From: an uncultured Corynebacterium sp.
GTDB lineage: Bacteria; Actinomycetota; Actinomycetes; Mycobacteriales; Mycobacteriaceae
Reading direction: 5' to 3'
Length of the DNA: 64,000 nucleotides
NCBI GenBank assembly: GCA_943913645.1
Contig: CALTYZ010000008.1
Coordinates: 32,318-96,317 of the forward strand
Positions 20,238-29,429 of the stretch are shown here, piece after piece; within the stretch, counting starts at the first letter, position 1; each line of letters begins with the position of its first letter. The notes under the pieces were generated by a model. That model was given only the letters and a program-made list of their open reading frames with translations. It was not told where the DNA came from and made no database searches. A program made the translations under genes and the position numbers.

Positions 20238-20828
20238 TCAGCCGCTTAGGTGATCGGGCGTTTTGGGGTACCCGCGTGGAGTGGAGACCGTCTTGTCGCC
20301 CGGTATCCAAAACCGCAAAGCAGCAGTAGTGTTCTTGCTGATTCCGATGCGCGGGCCGGCAACCCACTCCGGTTCGTTGTCTCGCTCCTGGAGGGCAATC
20401 GGGGTGCCGTTATCGCCCAGCTCAAGGCCAAGCGCTTGGCCGAGATTGCCGGGTCCGCGCGCGAGGTTTTCAAACACGATCGGTGCGCGTTCCGGACGCT
20501 GTCTGCGTGTGCGTGCGAGCTCCTCACCGGCGATAACTTCGCCCGCGCGCAGTAAACAGCCCTGGCCGTCTCCTTCTGGTGCGCACACGATGTTGCCGTT
20601 GTGGTGCAGCCCGTAGGAGAAGTACACGTAAAGGCGCCCGGGCGGACCGAACATAGTTGCGTTGCGCGCGGTCTTGCCGTTGAACGTGTGTGCCGCCGCG
20701 TCTGTCGCACCGAGATACGCCTCCACCTCTGTTAAGCGAATACTCACCCCATTGTGGGAAATGACGCAGCCGAGCAGGCGGGGAGCTACCACATCGGCGG
20801 GCTGGGAAAAATCAATCATGCTTGGCAC
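20238..20828 (-). CDS. mpg: DNA-3-methyladenine glycosylase (AAG/MPG family)
   Basis: 196 residues. This base-excision repair enzyme removes alkylated purines. The catalytic Glu lies in RLTEVEAYLG. The family stretches DAAAHTFNGKTARNATMFGPPGRLYVYFSYG, LRAGEV, ARGPGNLGQALGL and GPRIGISK are all present. The start is either the GTG at 20828, one base after the upstream gene's stop, or the ATG at 20819; coupling favours the GTG. It is probably co-transcribed with the Cof-type phosphatase. Confidence 0.93.
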   Translation of the reverse strand: MPSMIDFSQPADVVAPRLLGCVISHNGVSIRLTEVEAYLGATDAAAHTFNGKTARNATMFGPPGRLYVYFSYGLHHNGNIVCAPEGDGQGCLLRAGEVIAGEELARTRRQRPERAPIVFENLARGPGNLGQALGLELGDNGTPIALQERDNEPEWVAGPRIGISKNTTAALRFWIPGDKTVSTPRGYPKTPDHLSG

Positions 20829-21704
20829 TTAGGCGAGCCATTGTTCGAGCCGTGTGACGGCGGCTTCGTTGTCGTTGTCGCCAATGACTTCGTCGGCAAT
20901 TGCCTTCAGGTCTACGTGCGCGTTGCCCATCGCGACGGCAACGCCGGCTGACTGGAGCATCATGACGTCGTTGAGGTAATCACCAATCGCGGCGGTTTCT
21001 GCCTGCGCGATCCCAAGTGTGTCCCCCAGTGCCAGCAGTGCCGTGCCCTTGTCGGCTTCGGGGTCCATGATGTCAAGCCAATGCTTTGAGCTGACCAGTA
21101 CGCGCAGTTCAGGCGCAGTTTCGCGCACCCACGGTAGCGCGTCTGTTTCGGCATCGGATTCCACATACAGTGCGATCTTGATTGTTTCGCTGGTGGGGGC
21201 GTGCGTCAATGCACCGACTTTTTCGCGCGCCGCGTAGTACTTTGCCACTTCCGCATCGATCTGCTCCGGAAGGTCGGACACGGTGTAGGCAACTTCGGGC
21301 GTGCACACGACAGTGTGCGCGCGAAACGGGGCATGAGGCACAGAATGCAAGAGTCGGCGTACGGGCGGTTCCGGCATGGTGGTTGTCGAGACAATGTCAC
21401 CGCCGTGAAACACCACTGCACCGTTTTCGGCGATGAATGTTTCCGGGCGGCAACCATGTGCCTGTTCAGCAAACATGGTGCGCAACGTTGCCAGTTGGCG
21501 CCCAGAGGCCGGAGTGATAATCATTTCAGCTGCGTGTGCCCGCCCAAGCACTGACCAAAAACGCTGTGGTATCTTGCCCTCGCTGGTCAGTAGGGTGCCA
21601 TCCATATCAAGTGCGACGAGGCGCGGACGTAAGGATTGTGATGGAGTATGTGGAACCAACGGTGACCTTTCGTCGGAAAGTGTTCGCTCAATGTGCGCTG
21701 CCAC
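20829..21704 (-). CDS. Cof-type HAD-superfamily phosphatase
   Basis: 291 residues. HAD motif I is LVALDMDGTLLTS (nucleophile Asp), motif II is ITPASGR, the conserved lysine region is DKGTALLAL and motif III is AIGDYLNDVMML (GDxxND type). The C2B cap is of the Cof/YidA group, which hydrolyses sugar phosphates or flavin/pyridoxal phosphates. The start appears to be the GTG at 21704, giving about 25 residues before motif I. It directly precedes mpg. The substrate is unknown. Confidence 0.87.
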   Translation of the reverse strand: MAAHIERTLSDERSPLVPHTPSQSLRPRLVALDMDGTLLTSEGKIPQRFWSVLGRAHAAEMIITPASGRQLATLRTMFAEQAHGCRPETFIAENGAVVFHGGDIVSTTTMPEPPVRRLLHSVPHAPFRAHTVVCTPEVAYTVSDLPEQIDAEVAKYYAAREKVGALTHAPTSETIKIALYVESDAETDALPWVRETAPELRVLVSSKHWLDIMDPEADKGTALLALGDTLGIAQAETAAIGDYLNDVMMLQSAGVAVAMGNAHVDLKAIADEVIGDNDNEAAVTRLEQWLA

Positions 21705-21762
21705 GACCGTACCTTGTCACGCGCACACCGCCACCGGCTATGTGATGTGGAACACTGGGTGC

Positions 21763-22755
21763 ATGACGCAAACAGAATCACAACCGGTACTTACTCAGAT
21801 CCGCGGCTCTACCGGGATCCTCACCCTCAACCGTGCGAAGGCCTTGAACTCACTGACCTATGACATGGTCAAAATCATTGATGCTGCGCTGCGTGACTGG
21901 GCAGATGATGATGCGGTGGAGCAGGTGGTGATGTGCTCAAACTCCAAGCATTTTTGCTCAGGGGGTGATGTGAAAACTGCCCGCGCTGAAATTCTTGCCG
22001 GCAACGAGGCGCTGATTGACGAGTTCTTCGCCTTCGAGTACACCATGAACGGGCACATCGCCCAATACCAGAAGCCGTACATCACGCTTGCGTCCGGTGT
22101 CATCATGGGCGGTGGCATGGGTGTGTCCGCGCACGGCTCACACCTGGTTGTCGCCGAAGATGCATTTGCCTCCATGCCGGAGATGAACATTGGCTACGTC
22201 ACTGATGTCGGTATGAGCTGGACACTCCAACACTTACCAAAGCACCCCTCGACCCAGCTCGGTAAGTTCCTCGGGCTGACCGGCTACCGCATGACACCAG
22301 ATGACATGCTCGCCCTTGGACTGGCCACACACAAGGTCCCCACACTTGATGGTTTACTCGACCAGCTCGTTGAGCAGGGGCCTGCTTCGCTTGACGACGC
22401 CTCATCCCAACCTGGTCACAGCCAGCTAGCGACATGGCTTGATCAGATCGATGCAACGTTTGTCGGGCCGTGGGAACAGATTGAAAAACGCCTGGAGGGG
22501 GACTTTGGTGAGATGGTGCGAACCCTGACTGCGCACGCCTCGCCGTCGGCGCTGGTTGCCACTGCCGAACTCTTCGAGGCCAACGCGTTGCACGACCTTG
22601 CGGGTGCCCTGGAAAATGAGCGGGTGCTTGGAGAGTTGATGCGTCGCGAGCCGGATTTTGTTGAGGGTGTCCGTGCGGTGCTGGTGGATAAAGACCAGTC
22701 GGCCAAGTTTGTCCCCGCACCGGATGCGGAGCACTACCGCGAGGTACTGAATTAG
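21763..22755 (+). CDS. Enoyl-CoA hydratase/isomerase family protein, 3-hydroxyisobutyryl-CoA hydrolase-like
   Basis: 330 residues of crotonase fold. The N-terminal core has SKHFCSGGDVK (oxyanion loop), ASGVIMGGGMGVSAHGSHLV and FASMPEMNIGYVTDVGMSWTL. The length of about 330 and the C-terminal AHASPSALVATAELFE region match the HIBYL-CoA hydrolase group (valine catabolism) rather than plain enoyl-CoA hydratases of about 260. The preferred ATG at 21763 follows a divergent promoter region shared with the HAD gene. No other valine-pathway gene is nearby, so the role is inferred from the family only. Confidence 0.82.
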   Translation: MTQTESQPVLTQIRGSTGILTLNRAKALNSLTYDMVKIIDAALRDWADDDAVEQVVMCSNSKHFCSGGDVKTARAEILAGNEALIDEFFAFEYTMNGHIAQYQKPYITLASGVIMGGGMGVSAHGSHLVVAEDAFASMPEMNIGYVTDVGMSWTLQHLPKHPSTQLGKFLGLTGYRMTPDDMLALGLATHKVPTLDGLLDQLVEQGPASLDDASSQPGHSQLATWLDQIDATFVGPWEQIEKRLEGDFGEMVRTLTAHASPSALVATAELFEANALHDLAGALENERVLGELMRREPDFVEGVRAVLVDKDQSAKFVPAPDAEHYREVLN

Positions 22756-22897
22756 GGGGGGCGGTGGATTGGGCGGACGCGGTGAACAATGCCAAACCTG
22801 TAGGGGCGGACGTTAATATTGGGGGGAATGGATCAGGCAGAATATGCCCCCAAAAACCACACATGTGATTGATTTCAATGACCGCTTAAGGAGCGAC

Positions 22898-24358
22898 GTG
22901 ACCGAAAACCAGGTGGATACCACCCCCCGCGATGACTGGAACCACAAGATTGAGCTCGCGCAGGAGATGCTGCCTCTGATCAGCCGTCTGCATCGCGAAC
23001 ACAACGCAGTGACCTCAATTCACGGTCGCCTGCTCATCGGTCTGACCGACATCGAGATCATCAAGGCGCACCGCTACGCGCGTCGAATTGTGGAAAAAGA
23101 ACTGCCGCTGGATGAGACGCTGCCGATTCTGCGCGAGTTAGTGGAGATGGACCTGGGCACCGCTTCGATTGACCTCGGCCACTTAGCGCACCTGTACAAG
23201 GAATCCGGTCAGCAGGATCTGCGCACGTTTTTGCAGGAGCAGCTCGCAGCCGTAGTTGGGACCTCCTCCGAACTCGAGGCCCGCGACGTGGTGCTGTACG
23301 GCTTCGGGCGCATTGGACGTCTGCTAGCTCGCATTCTCATTGCCCGCGAAGCGACCTACGGTGGGGTGCGGCTGCGCGCGGTGGTTGTACGTAAGAAGGG
23401 CGACGTCGACATCACGAAACGTGCGTCGTTGCTGCGCCGCGACTCAGTCCATGGGGCATTCAACGGCACCATCACCGTCGATAAAGACAACGAGGTCATT
23501 TGGGCCAACGGTACCCCTATCCAGATGATTTACGCCGATAATCCGGCAGATATTGACTACACTGCCTACGGCATCAACAACGCCATCGTAGTCGATAACA
23601 CCGGTGCCTGGCGCGACCGCGACGGGCTGTCTCGCCACCTGGAGGCCAAGGGGGTGGATCGCGTGCTGTTGACCGCGCCGGGCAAAGGTGACATCCCCAA
23701 CATCGTCTATGGCATTAACCACGACATGATCGGGGATGACCGTGTGCTCTCCGCAGCGTCATGTACCACCAACGGCATTACCCCCGTGCTGAAGGTCATC
23801 AACGACCGCTACGGCGTCAAACATGGCCATGTTGAAACCGTGCACTCGTACACGAATGACCAGAACTTGGCCGATAACTTTCACAAAGGCCCGCGCCGCG
23901 GTCGTGCAGCGGGGCTGAACATGGTGCTCACCGAGACCGGAGCAGCGAAGGCTGTCTCCAAGGCGTTGCCGGAGTTTGCGGGCAAGCTCACCGGAAATGC
24001 GATTCGCGTGCCCACGCCGGATGTGTCCATGGCGGTGATCAACCTCGACCTGGAAACAGAAGTGGACAAGGATGAAGTAAATAATTTCTTGCGCCGGGTC
24101 TCGACTGATTCCAACCTGCGTCAGCAGATCGACTACATTCACTCTCCTGAGGTCGTCTCCACTGACCTGCTTGGCTCCACCCATGCTGGTGTCGTCGACG
24201 GTTTAGCCACCATCGCCTCCGGTAATCACCTGGTGCTCTACGTTTGGTACGACAATGAGTATGGCTACTCCCACCAGGTTGTGCGCGTTGTGGAAGATAT
24301 TGCTGGCGTGCGTCCGAAAATTTACCCGGAGCGCACAGAGCCCAGCGAGATCAAATAA
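22898..24358 (+). CDS. gapB: Long-form glyceraldehyde-3-phosphate dehydrogenase (GapB type)
   Basis: 486 residues, with about 130 extra N-terminal residues before the Rossmann fold (VVLYGFGRIGRLLARIL). The catalytic cysteine is in SAASCTTNGITP and the paired His in the HSYTNDQN region. The C-terminus has WYDNEYGYSHQVV. This matches the second GAPDH of corynebacteria, which acts mainly in gluconeogenesis with NADP. The GTG at 22898 is preferred because AAGGAG lies five bases before it; an in-frame ATG at 22844 lacks a ribosome site. The intergenic stretch 22756-22897 contains a TTAATATT -10-like box. Confidence 0.92.
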   Translation: MTENQVDTTPRDDWNHKIELAQEMLPLISRLHREHNAVTSIHGRLLIGLTDIEIIKAHRYARRIVEKELPLDETLPILRELVEMDLGTASIDLGHLAHLYKESGQQDLRTFLQEQLAAVVGTSSELEARDVVLYGFGRIGRLLARILIAREATYGGVRLRAVVVRKKGDVDITKRASLLRRDSVHGAFNGTITVDKDNEVIWANGTPIQMIYADNPADIDYTAYGINNAIVVDNTGAWRDRDGLSRHLEAKGVDRVLLTAPGKGDIPNIVYGINHDMIGDDRVLSAASCTTNGITPVLKVINDRYGVKHGHVETVHSYTNDQNLADNFHKGPRRGRAAGLNMVLTETGAAKAVSKALPEFAGKLTGNAIRVPTPDVSMAVINLDLETEVDKDEVNNFLRRVSTDSNLRQQIDYIHSPEVVSTDLLGSTHAGVVDGLATIASGNHLVLYVWYDNEYGYSHQVVRVVEDIAGVRPKIYPERTEPSEIK

Positions 24359-24379
24359 CGCACTGGGAGCCTGAGCGCC

Positions 24380-25252
24380 ATGAAACGGACTGCGGTTATT
24401 GTTCTTTCGCTCCTGACTGTCCTGTTGATTGGTTTTGTCGGGTTCATTGGATTCATGCAGTGGGTCCACGCGGGCAGCGTCACTGGAGACGACGGTGTTG
24501 CAGCCGACTATACCGACCACGTTGAAACCGGTGGCCCGATCGAAGCGACCTACCAGGCCACGGGGCCGCACACCGTTGAAACGCGCAACGTCGATGCGTA
24601 CACGGTGGTGGCACCGGTAGGTGCAGGCCCGTGGCCCGCGGTGGTGATGGTCAATGGCACCGCGACTCCGGCCAGCGAGTACATGCCACTTCTCGAACAT
24701 CTTGCGAGCTGGGGATTTGTTGTGGTCGGCAACGAAGATGCTCAGGCCGGAGACGGTCAGTCAACGTTGCGCACCATCGAGGCGCTGGCCGACTTGGAGC
24801 CGAGGGCTGATGTGAAGCGCATTGGTCTCTACGGCCACTCCCAAGGTGGTGTGGGCGCATTCAACGCTGCTGCGCAAGGCGAAAACGTCAGCGCAGTCTA
24901 TGTGGCAAGCCCGGCTGCAGCTTCGATTGCCAAGAAGAATGACTGGCCATACCGCGTGGCAGAGTTGGAGATGCCGGTTTTCTTCATGGCTGGCGATGGC
25001 CGCCAAGACCGCATGTTTGTCAGCCCCTGGGAAAGCGTGGAAGAAGCTTTCAACTCCACGACCGGACCGGGAGTCTTGGCGCGTCGCCTCGGTGCTGATC
25101 ACCCAGACGTGCTCGAATTCGGGGACGCGTACGCCACTGCCTGGCTCAGTTGGCAACTGTGTGACGATCAATCCGCCGCACCGGCTTTTCAAGGCCCGTC
25201 ACCTGAGATTGCCAACAACTCTCACTGGGCGCAAGTACATATCCGCGACTAG
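24380..25252 (+). CDS. Membrane-anchored alpha/beta hydrolase (chlorophyllase/dienelactone hydrolase-like)
   Basis: 290 residues. An N-terminal hydrophobic segment (residues 5-30) serves as signal or anchor. The mature part has the nucleophile elbow GHSQGG, WPAVVMVNG at the oxyanion strand and a late His near SHWAQVH. The arrangement resembles PET-hydrolase / chlorophyllase-like esterases. It begins 21 bases after gapB and may share its transcript. The substrate is unknown; an extracytoplasmic esterase acting on lipids or polymers is the best guess. Confidence 0.75.
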   Translation: MKRTAVIVLSLLTVLLIGFVGFIGFMQWVHAGSVTGDDGVAADYTDHVETGGPIEATYQATGPHTVETRNVDAYTVVAPVGAGPWPAVVMVNGTATPASEYMPLLEHLASWGFVVVGNEDAQAGDGQSTLRTIEALADLEPRADVKRIGLYGHSQGGVGAFNAAAQGENVSAVYVASPAAASIAKKNDWPYRVAELEMPVFFMAGDGRQDRMFVSPWESVEEAFNSTTGPGVLARRLGADHPDVLEFGDAYATAWLSWQLCDDQSAAPAFQGPSPEIANNSHWAQVHIRD

Positions 25253-25256
25253 TGGA

Positions 25257-26399
25257 TTATCCAGCGGCTTTTGCCGCGATGGCCTTCTTATAGACGTTGA
25301 CGACGGCCTCGGTGGAAGACCGCCAACTCCATCGTTTCGCTTCAGTGCGCGCAGCTTGCGACATCTGTGCGCGCAAGGGGGCGTCGACAAGCAATTGCTC
25401 AAGTTTTTTCGCCCACGCGGAATCTGGCAGGGATGGATCGACTAGGAACCCGGTTAAGCCGTCGTCGACAACAAAGGGCAACCCACCTGCTTCTGCTGCG
25501 ACCACCGGCACCCCAGAGGCGAACGCCTCAAGTGCCGCGAAACCGAGCGTTTCCGTCGTCGACGGAAACAGCAGCACGTCACCCGATGCGTACGCTGCGT
25601 GCAGCTCTTCGCCGGAGAGATAACCGGTCAGCGTGATCCAATCACGCTCAAAGCTGCGTTGGATCTCTTTGAACTGCGGGCCGTCGCCGACCAAGGCGAA
25701 GCGTGCGCCAGGCATACGGGTGCGCAGCGTTTCCATGATGGGCAGGCAGCGCTCAACGGATTTTTCCGCCGACACCCGACCAACGAAGATCACCAGCGGA
25801 GCAGCAGGATTACCACCGGTAAGTCGCGAGCGCATGTCCGCGGTAGCCTTCTCCGGTGCGAAACTGATCGTATCTACCGCTTTCGGCCACAGCTCAATAT
25901 TGGGAATGCCATACTGTGCGGCCCGCTCCATCATCGGACCGGAAGTAACGAAGTTATATTGCGCCCTACCGTGGAACGTGCGCAGCCCCCACTTCGCAGC
26001 CGGTTTGGCCCATGGAATATTCAGTCGCACCGTGTATTCGGGCACATCGGTGTGAAACGAGCCAACAAGCGGCAGCCCTTGAGCGCTCGCGATCAGACTC
26101 GACCAACCAGCCGTCCACATCGGGTTGATCGCATGTACCACATCGGGCTGAAACTGTGCCAGCCGGCGGGGAATAACCGGGGTGATCAGGCCGAACTTGA
26201 TTTCGGGGTACACGGGCTGAAAGCTCAATGAGGGCACGTGTACCACCTCAAAGCCTGCGTACTCGTGCGGGGCGTCACCGGTAGCGAAGATGAGCACGTC
26301 GTGGCCTAGCTCGGCGAGCTGCTCGAGGTGGCGAAGAGTGCGGGTAACAACCCCATCGATCTTTGGCAAAAAGACCTCGGTGAGCATCGCGATGCGCAC
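25257..26399 (-). CDS. sqdX: GT4 glycosyltransferase, SqdX-like (MgtA-related)
   Basis: 380 residues. This two-domain GT-B enzyme of family 4 opens with TEVFLPKIDGVVTR, has the acceptor-side GSFHTDVPEY, then LWPKAVDT, FVGRVSAEKSVE and the nucleotide-sugar motif STTETLGFAALEAFASG. These stretches recall cyanobacterial SqdX, the sulfoquinovosyltransferase for diacylglycerol, and also the corynebacterial mannosyltransferase MgtA. Pairing with an upstream SqdB-like gene favours SqdX. I chose the GTG at 26399, five bases after the sqdB stop with GGCGAGAAG before it. Donor specificity is not proven. Confidence 0.78.
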   Translation of the reverse strand: MRIAMLTEVFLPKIDGVVTRTLRHLEQLAELGHDVLIFATGDAPHEYAGFEVVHVPSLSFQPVYPEIKFGLITPVIPRRLAQFQPDVVHAINPMWTAGWSSLIASAQGLPLVGSFHTDVPEYTVRLNIPWAKPAAKWGLRTFHGRAQYNFVTSGPMMERAAQYGIPNIELWPKAVDTISFAPEKATADMRSRLTGGNPAAPLVIFVGRVSAEKSVERCLPIMETLRTRMPGARFALVGDGPQFKEIQRSFERDWITLTGYLSGEELHAAYASGDVLLFPSTTETLGFAALEAFASGVPVVAAEAGGLPFVVDDGLTGFLVDPSLPDSAWAKKLEQLLVDAPLRAQMSQAARTEAKRWSWRSSTEAVVNVYKKAIAAKAAG

Positions 26400-26404
26400 T
26401 GTTG

Positions 26405-27601
26405 TTACTTCTCGCCTTCCGGCACGCCTTCGCACTGCTCTTTTGTCCACAGTGACCGCGCCGGAATCTTGCTGCGGTCTGCGCGATCAGCGTATTTGCG
26501 CGCGACGTCCTCGACCTCGTGGAGTAAACCTTCAGCGAGGAAGGTCGGCTCGAGGCCGAGGCCGATGAACGTGTCGTTCGCGACATGCAGTTCGTTTTCT
26601 GCTGATTCCTTGCGTGGGTTCGGCACCAGCTGCACCTGAGCGCCGGAAATCCTGCCAATCAGCTCTGCGAGGTCTCGCACACGGTGGGTCTCCGTCATCT
26701 GGTTGAAGATCTTGACGCGCTCACCCTTCGCAGGCGGGTTCTCCACCGCGAGCTGAATGCACTTCGCCATGTCCCGGATGTGGATGAAGGCGCGGGTCTG
26801 GCCACCGGTGCCGTGCACCGTGAGCGGGTAGCCTACCGCCGCCTGCATGAGAAAACGGTTGAGTACCGTGCCATAGTCACCGTCATAGTCAAAGCGGTTG
26901 ATCAATCGCTCATCGCGTTGCGTCTGGGGGGTATGCGTCCCCCAGATGATGCCTTGGTGCAGATCGGTGATTCGCAGTTCATCGTTCTTTGCGTAGTACG
27001 CAAACAAGTGCTGGTCCAGCACCTTGGTCATGTGATAGAGCGAGCCAGGGTTGGTGGGGTAGAGGATCTGCTGCTCCACAATGCCGTTATCACCTGCGTC
27101 AACCTGAATGTCAAGGTAGCCCTCGGGGATCTTCATACCGGCCGTGCCATAGCCGTAGACGCCCATCGTGCCAAGGTGAACAACATGGATATCAAGACCT
27201 GACTCCACAATTGCCACGAGCATGTTGTGGGTCGCGTTGACGTTGTTGTCGATGGTGTAGCGCTTTGTGCGCTGGTTCTTCATGGAGTACGGGGCGGCGC
27301 GCTGCTCCGCGAAGTGAATGACTGTATCCGGCTGAAACTCAGTGAAGAATCTCAAGAGTGCTTCGAAGTCTTGCGCGACGTCGATCTGCTGGAAACCGAT
27401 GTCCTTACTGGAGACTTCCTTCCACGCGGCCAGTCGCTCTTGTATCGATGCGATTGGGGTGAGTGATTCCGCACCGAGTTCTTCATCGATAGCGCGGCGG
27501 GAGAGGTTGTCTACAATCACCACGTCGTGGCCGATATCTGAGAGATGCAGTGAAGCAGGCCAGCCGCAAAATCCGTCCCCGCCGAGAACTGCAATCTTCA
27601 T
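26405..27601 (-). CDS. sqdB: UDP-sulfoquinovose synthase-like SDR enzyme (SqdB/SQD1 family)
   Basis: 398 residues. An extended SDR protein with N-terminal GGDGFCGWPASLHL (NAD binding), the SQD1-type block APYSMKNQRTKRYT, LGTMGVYGYG (Thr145) and the catalytic pair Tyr189/Lys193 in YHMTK. It continues with LHQGIIWG, NRFDYDGDYGTVLNRF and AVGYPLTVHGTGGQTR, as in plant SQD1, which makes UDP-sulfoquinovose from UDP-glucose and sulfite. It is the first gene of a two-gene operon with the GT4 enzyme. An ordinary sugar epimerase is the alternative, but the SQD1-like blocks run throughout. Confidence 0.82.
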   Translation of the reverse strand: MKIAVLGGDGFCGWPASLHLSDIGHDVVIVDNLSRRAIDEELGAESLTPIASIQERLAAWKEVSSKDIGFQQIDVAQDFEALLRFFTEFQPDTVIHFAEQRAAPYSMKNQRTKRYTIDNNVNATHNMLVAIVESGLDIHVVHLGTMGVYGYGTAGMKIPEGYLDIQVDAGDNGIVEQQILYPTNPGSLYHMTKVLDQHLFAYYAKNDELRITDLHQGIIWGTHTPQTQRDERLINRFDYDGDYGTVLNRFLMQAAVGYPLTVHGTGGQTRAFIHIRDMAKCIQLAVENPPAKGERVKIFNQMTETHRVRDLAELIGRISGAQVQLVPNPRKESAENELHVANDTFIGLGLEPTFLAEGLLHEVEDVARKYADRADRSKIPARSLWTKEQCEGVPEGEK

Positions 27602-27976
27602 GAACCGCCCTTCCGTCTTTCATTACACATGCCCGGCAACGTCACCAGTGCTTTCGCACCAGGTTACATACGCTGCCGCAGCTGTGGGACGAAACGCAGA
27701 CCAACGTAGGTTCAAGCCCTCCGTCTGAGAGATCCGGGTTAGAGCACCAGGCTCACCGCGTTCACAATTGAATCCCACAGAGCAGTTATAGAGAAACTTA
27801 ATTCTGTGATAGAGTTCTGCCATGATGCTGGTAGCACCTGTTGTGCTAGGTCGCTGTTCACTAGGCTGCGGAGGTTGGCCGCGCCGGAGTGGAAATCAGC
27901 ATCGAGCTGTGAGCTGAGCGGGGTCGGCCCCGATGTTGGACGAGAGTTCATGAACGCGATAGTAATCCGTTGTAGT
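27602..27976. other. 375-base intergenic stretch with a possible 70-codon frame and one hairpin
   Basis: No recognisable gene. A minus-strand open frame (27739-27951) would give 70 residues, ending in a hydrophobic FSITALWDSIVNAVSLVL segment, but there is no ribosome binding site and I recognise no family. A GC hairpin with arms CGGGG and CCCCG and a TCGG loop lies at 27919-27932, just downstream of the ATPase gene, and might end its transcript, though no T-run follows. The sqdB promoter should lie close to 27602-27700. Confidence 0.5.
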
Positions 27977-29107
27977 TCAGTCCCACCCCATATCCCGGGT
28001 GCCGCCGTAGAGCAGGTGGTGGGACATGTGCGGGATGATGAAGTTCAGGTACCCACGCTGCGGGGAGTACACCAGCTCGCGCTCGATCAAACCGTGGCGG
28101 GGCATCGACAGATCACGCGGCTCTTTGTGGAGGCGCTCAGCAATCGCGCCGGTGGAAACCGGCTTTTCGCCTTCCTGGAGCTCAGCCATCGCCCGAAGGT
28201 ATTCCATCTGTGAGTTCGGAATGCCAGCGAGCGCGGGCTTGTGAATGAGCTGGCCTAAGGTGTCCAACACATCCGGCGTCACCGCACGCAGGTCATCAGC
28301 TGTGACCACGCCGTCACGCGCGGCTGCCTGTTCGTAGAGGTGATAGCCCAACAACTGGATGAGGAACGGGTAGCCGCGAGTGAGCTTCACTGCGTCATCG
28401 AGTACCTCACCTTCAAGTGTGAGCCCTCCTTTCTGCGCGGTTGTGGAGAGGATCTCGCGAGTCTCTTCCGGGCTCAGTGGAGTAAGACTGAGCTGTTGAG
28501 AACGCTGGAGGAAGGTTGCGCCTGGGTGGCGCAGCAGCTCGTTGATGCCAGCGGGCAAGCCTGCAGCAGCGAATGCGATCTGACGGTTATCGCGGCGTAG
28601 ATCCTGGATTGTGGTGGCGAGCTCCCAAAGCTCTGAGGGGTCAATGCTTTGCACCTCATCGACGGAAACCAGCACTCCTGATTCTGGTCCGACCACGTCG
28701 CACAGCGCGTTGAGCGAGCTGATGAGTGAAGGCGCAGACGAGACATTCTCGTTTTGTGTGTTTTGTTTAGCGCCGGGGGTTGAAGCGTGCTTTGCAACCC
28801 CGAATTGACGCTTCAAACCTTCGCGTTTGAGTGCCGCGATGGTCTGTGGAATCACGGTGTCAACGAGTGGCTGAACGAGGTTGTGCGGTTGGGCGCGCAG
28901 TACAACCCAGCCGTGAGCTGCCGCCTCATCTTCGATGATGTTGAGCGTCACAGTTTTGCCAAATCCTTTTGGCCCCGAAATAAGTAGAGCTCGGCGGGGG
29001 TCTCCGATGCCAGAGTCGAGGCTTTTGCCGAAAGCACTCACCAGATGCTCGCGGCCTTTCAGGATTGCAGGAGACACGCCAAACGTTGGCGCAAACGGGT
29101 TACTCAT
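27977..29107 (-). CDS. ORC/AAA-like ATPase with C-terminal winged-helix region
   Basis: 376 residues. The P-loop GPKGFGKT is at 45-52, and Walker B is in VLVSVDEVQ with further STAND/ORC-like features (AAGLPAGINELL, then LTPLSPEETREIL). The last 70 residues (YLRAMAELQEG, STGAIAERL, GLIERELVY) look like a winged helix. Such solitary ATPases occur in Actinobacteria and near mobile or defence genes; the function is unknown. An ATG at 29107 with AAAGGA at good spacing is preferred over the frame's first ATG at 29164. Confidence 0.8.
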   Translation of the reverse strand: MSNPFAPTFGVSPAILKGREHLVSAFGKSLDSGIGDPRRALLISGPKGFGKTVTLNIIEDEAAAHGWVVLRAQPHNLVQPLVDTVIPQTIAALKREGLKRQFGVAKHASTPGAKQNTQNENVSSAPSLISSLNALCDVVGPESGVLVSVDEVQSIDPSELWELATTIQDLRRDNRQIAFAAAGLPAGINELLRHPGATFLQRSQQLSLTPLSPEETREILSTTAQKGGLTLEGEVLDDAVKLTRGYPFLIQLLGYHLYEQAAARDGVVTADDLRAVTPDVLDTLGQLIHKPALAGIPNSQMEYLRAMAELQEGEKPVSTGAIAERLHKEPRDLSMPRHGLIERELVYSPQRGYLNFIIPHMSHHLLYGGTRDMGWD

Positions 29108-29429
29108 CCCTGAATCGTCCTTTCTACGATTTAAGGGTTTAGAAATATTAGATTCTTTAGACAAAAAATCGCTAGCGCTCAGGGATCGTTACAAATGTCG
29201 TTGAAGACATGTGTCTCCAAGTGTCAAATCATCCGCTCTGAGCAGTGGGGATGGGGAGATTAGCGCGACCGAAACGGGGGTGATTTTCTTTCGGATTGAG
29301 CGTTGGAAAGGTGCCCCAAAAGCTAGAATCTGTAATTTCACTGTGTGAAAAATTGAAAAACAGTGAGTTTTAAATGTGTAAATGATGTGCGGGTAGGATC
29401 TTTATGCCAAAATAACGAAACAAACGAGT
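29108..29429. other. 322-base AT-rich intergenic stretch with an inverted repeat
   Basis: No gene is visible. The stretch is clearly richer in A and T than its surroundings. It contains an inverted repeat TCACTGT (29338-29344) / ACAGTGA (29360-29366) with a 15-base spacer and a GTTTT after the right arm, which could be a weak terminator or an operator. A TAATATTT box on the minus strand near 29145-29152 may be the -10 of the ATPase gene. Confidence 0.45.

Noticed and set aside
27690..27735. GGTTCAAGCCCT, resembling a tRNA T-arm
   Set aside because: No acceptor stem, D-arm or anticodon arm can be built from the bases before it, and the T-stem has a mismatch.
27739..27951. 70-residue minus-strand frame with a hydrophobic end, recalling small corynebacterial porins
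   Set aside because: No ribosome binding site, no recognisable family and a hairpin inside it. Kept only as a note in the intergenic entry.
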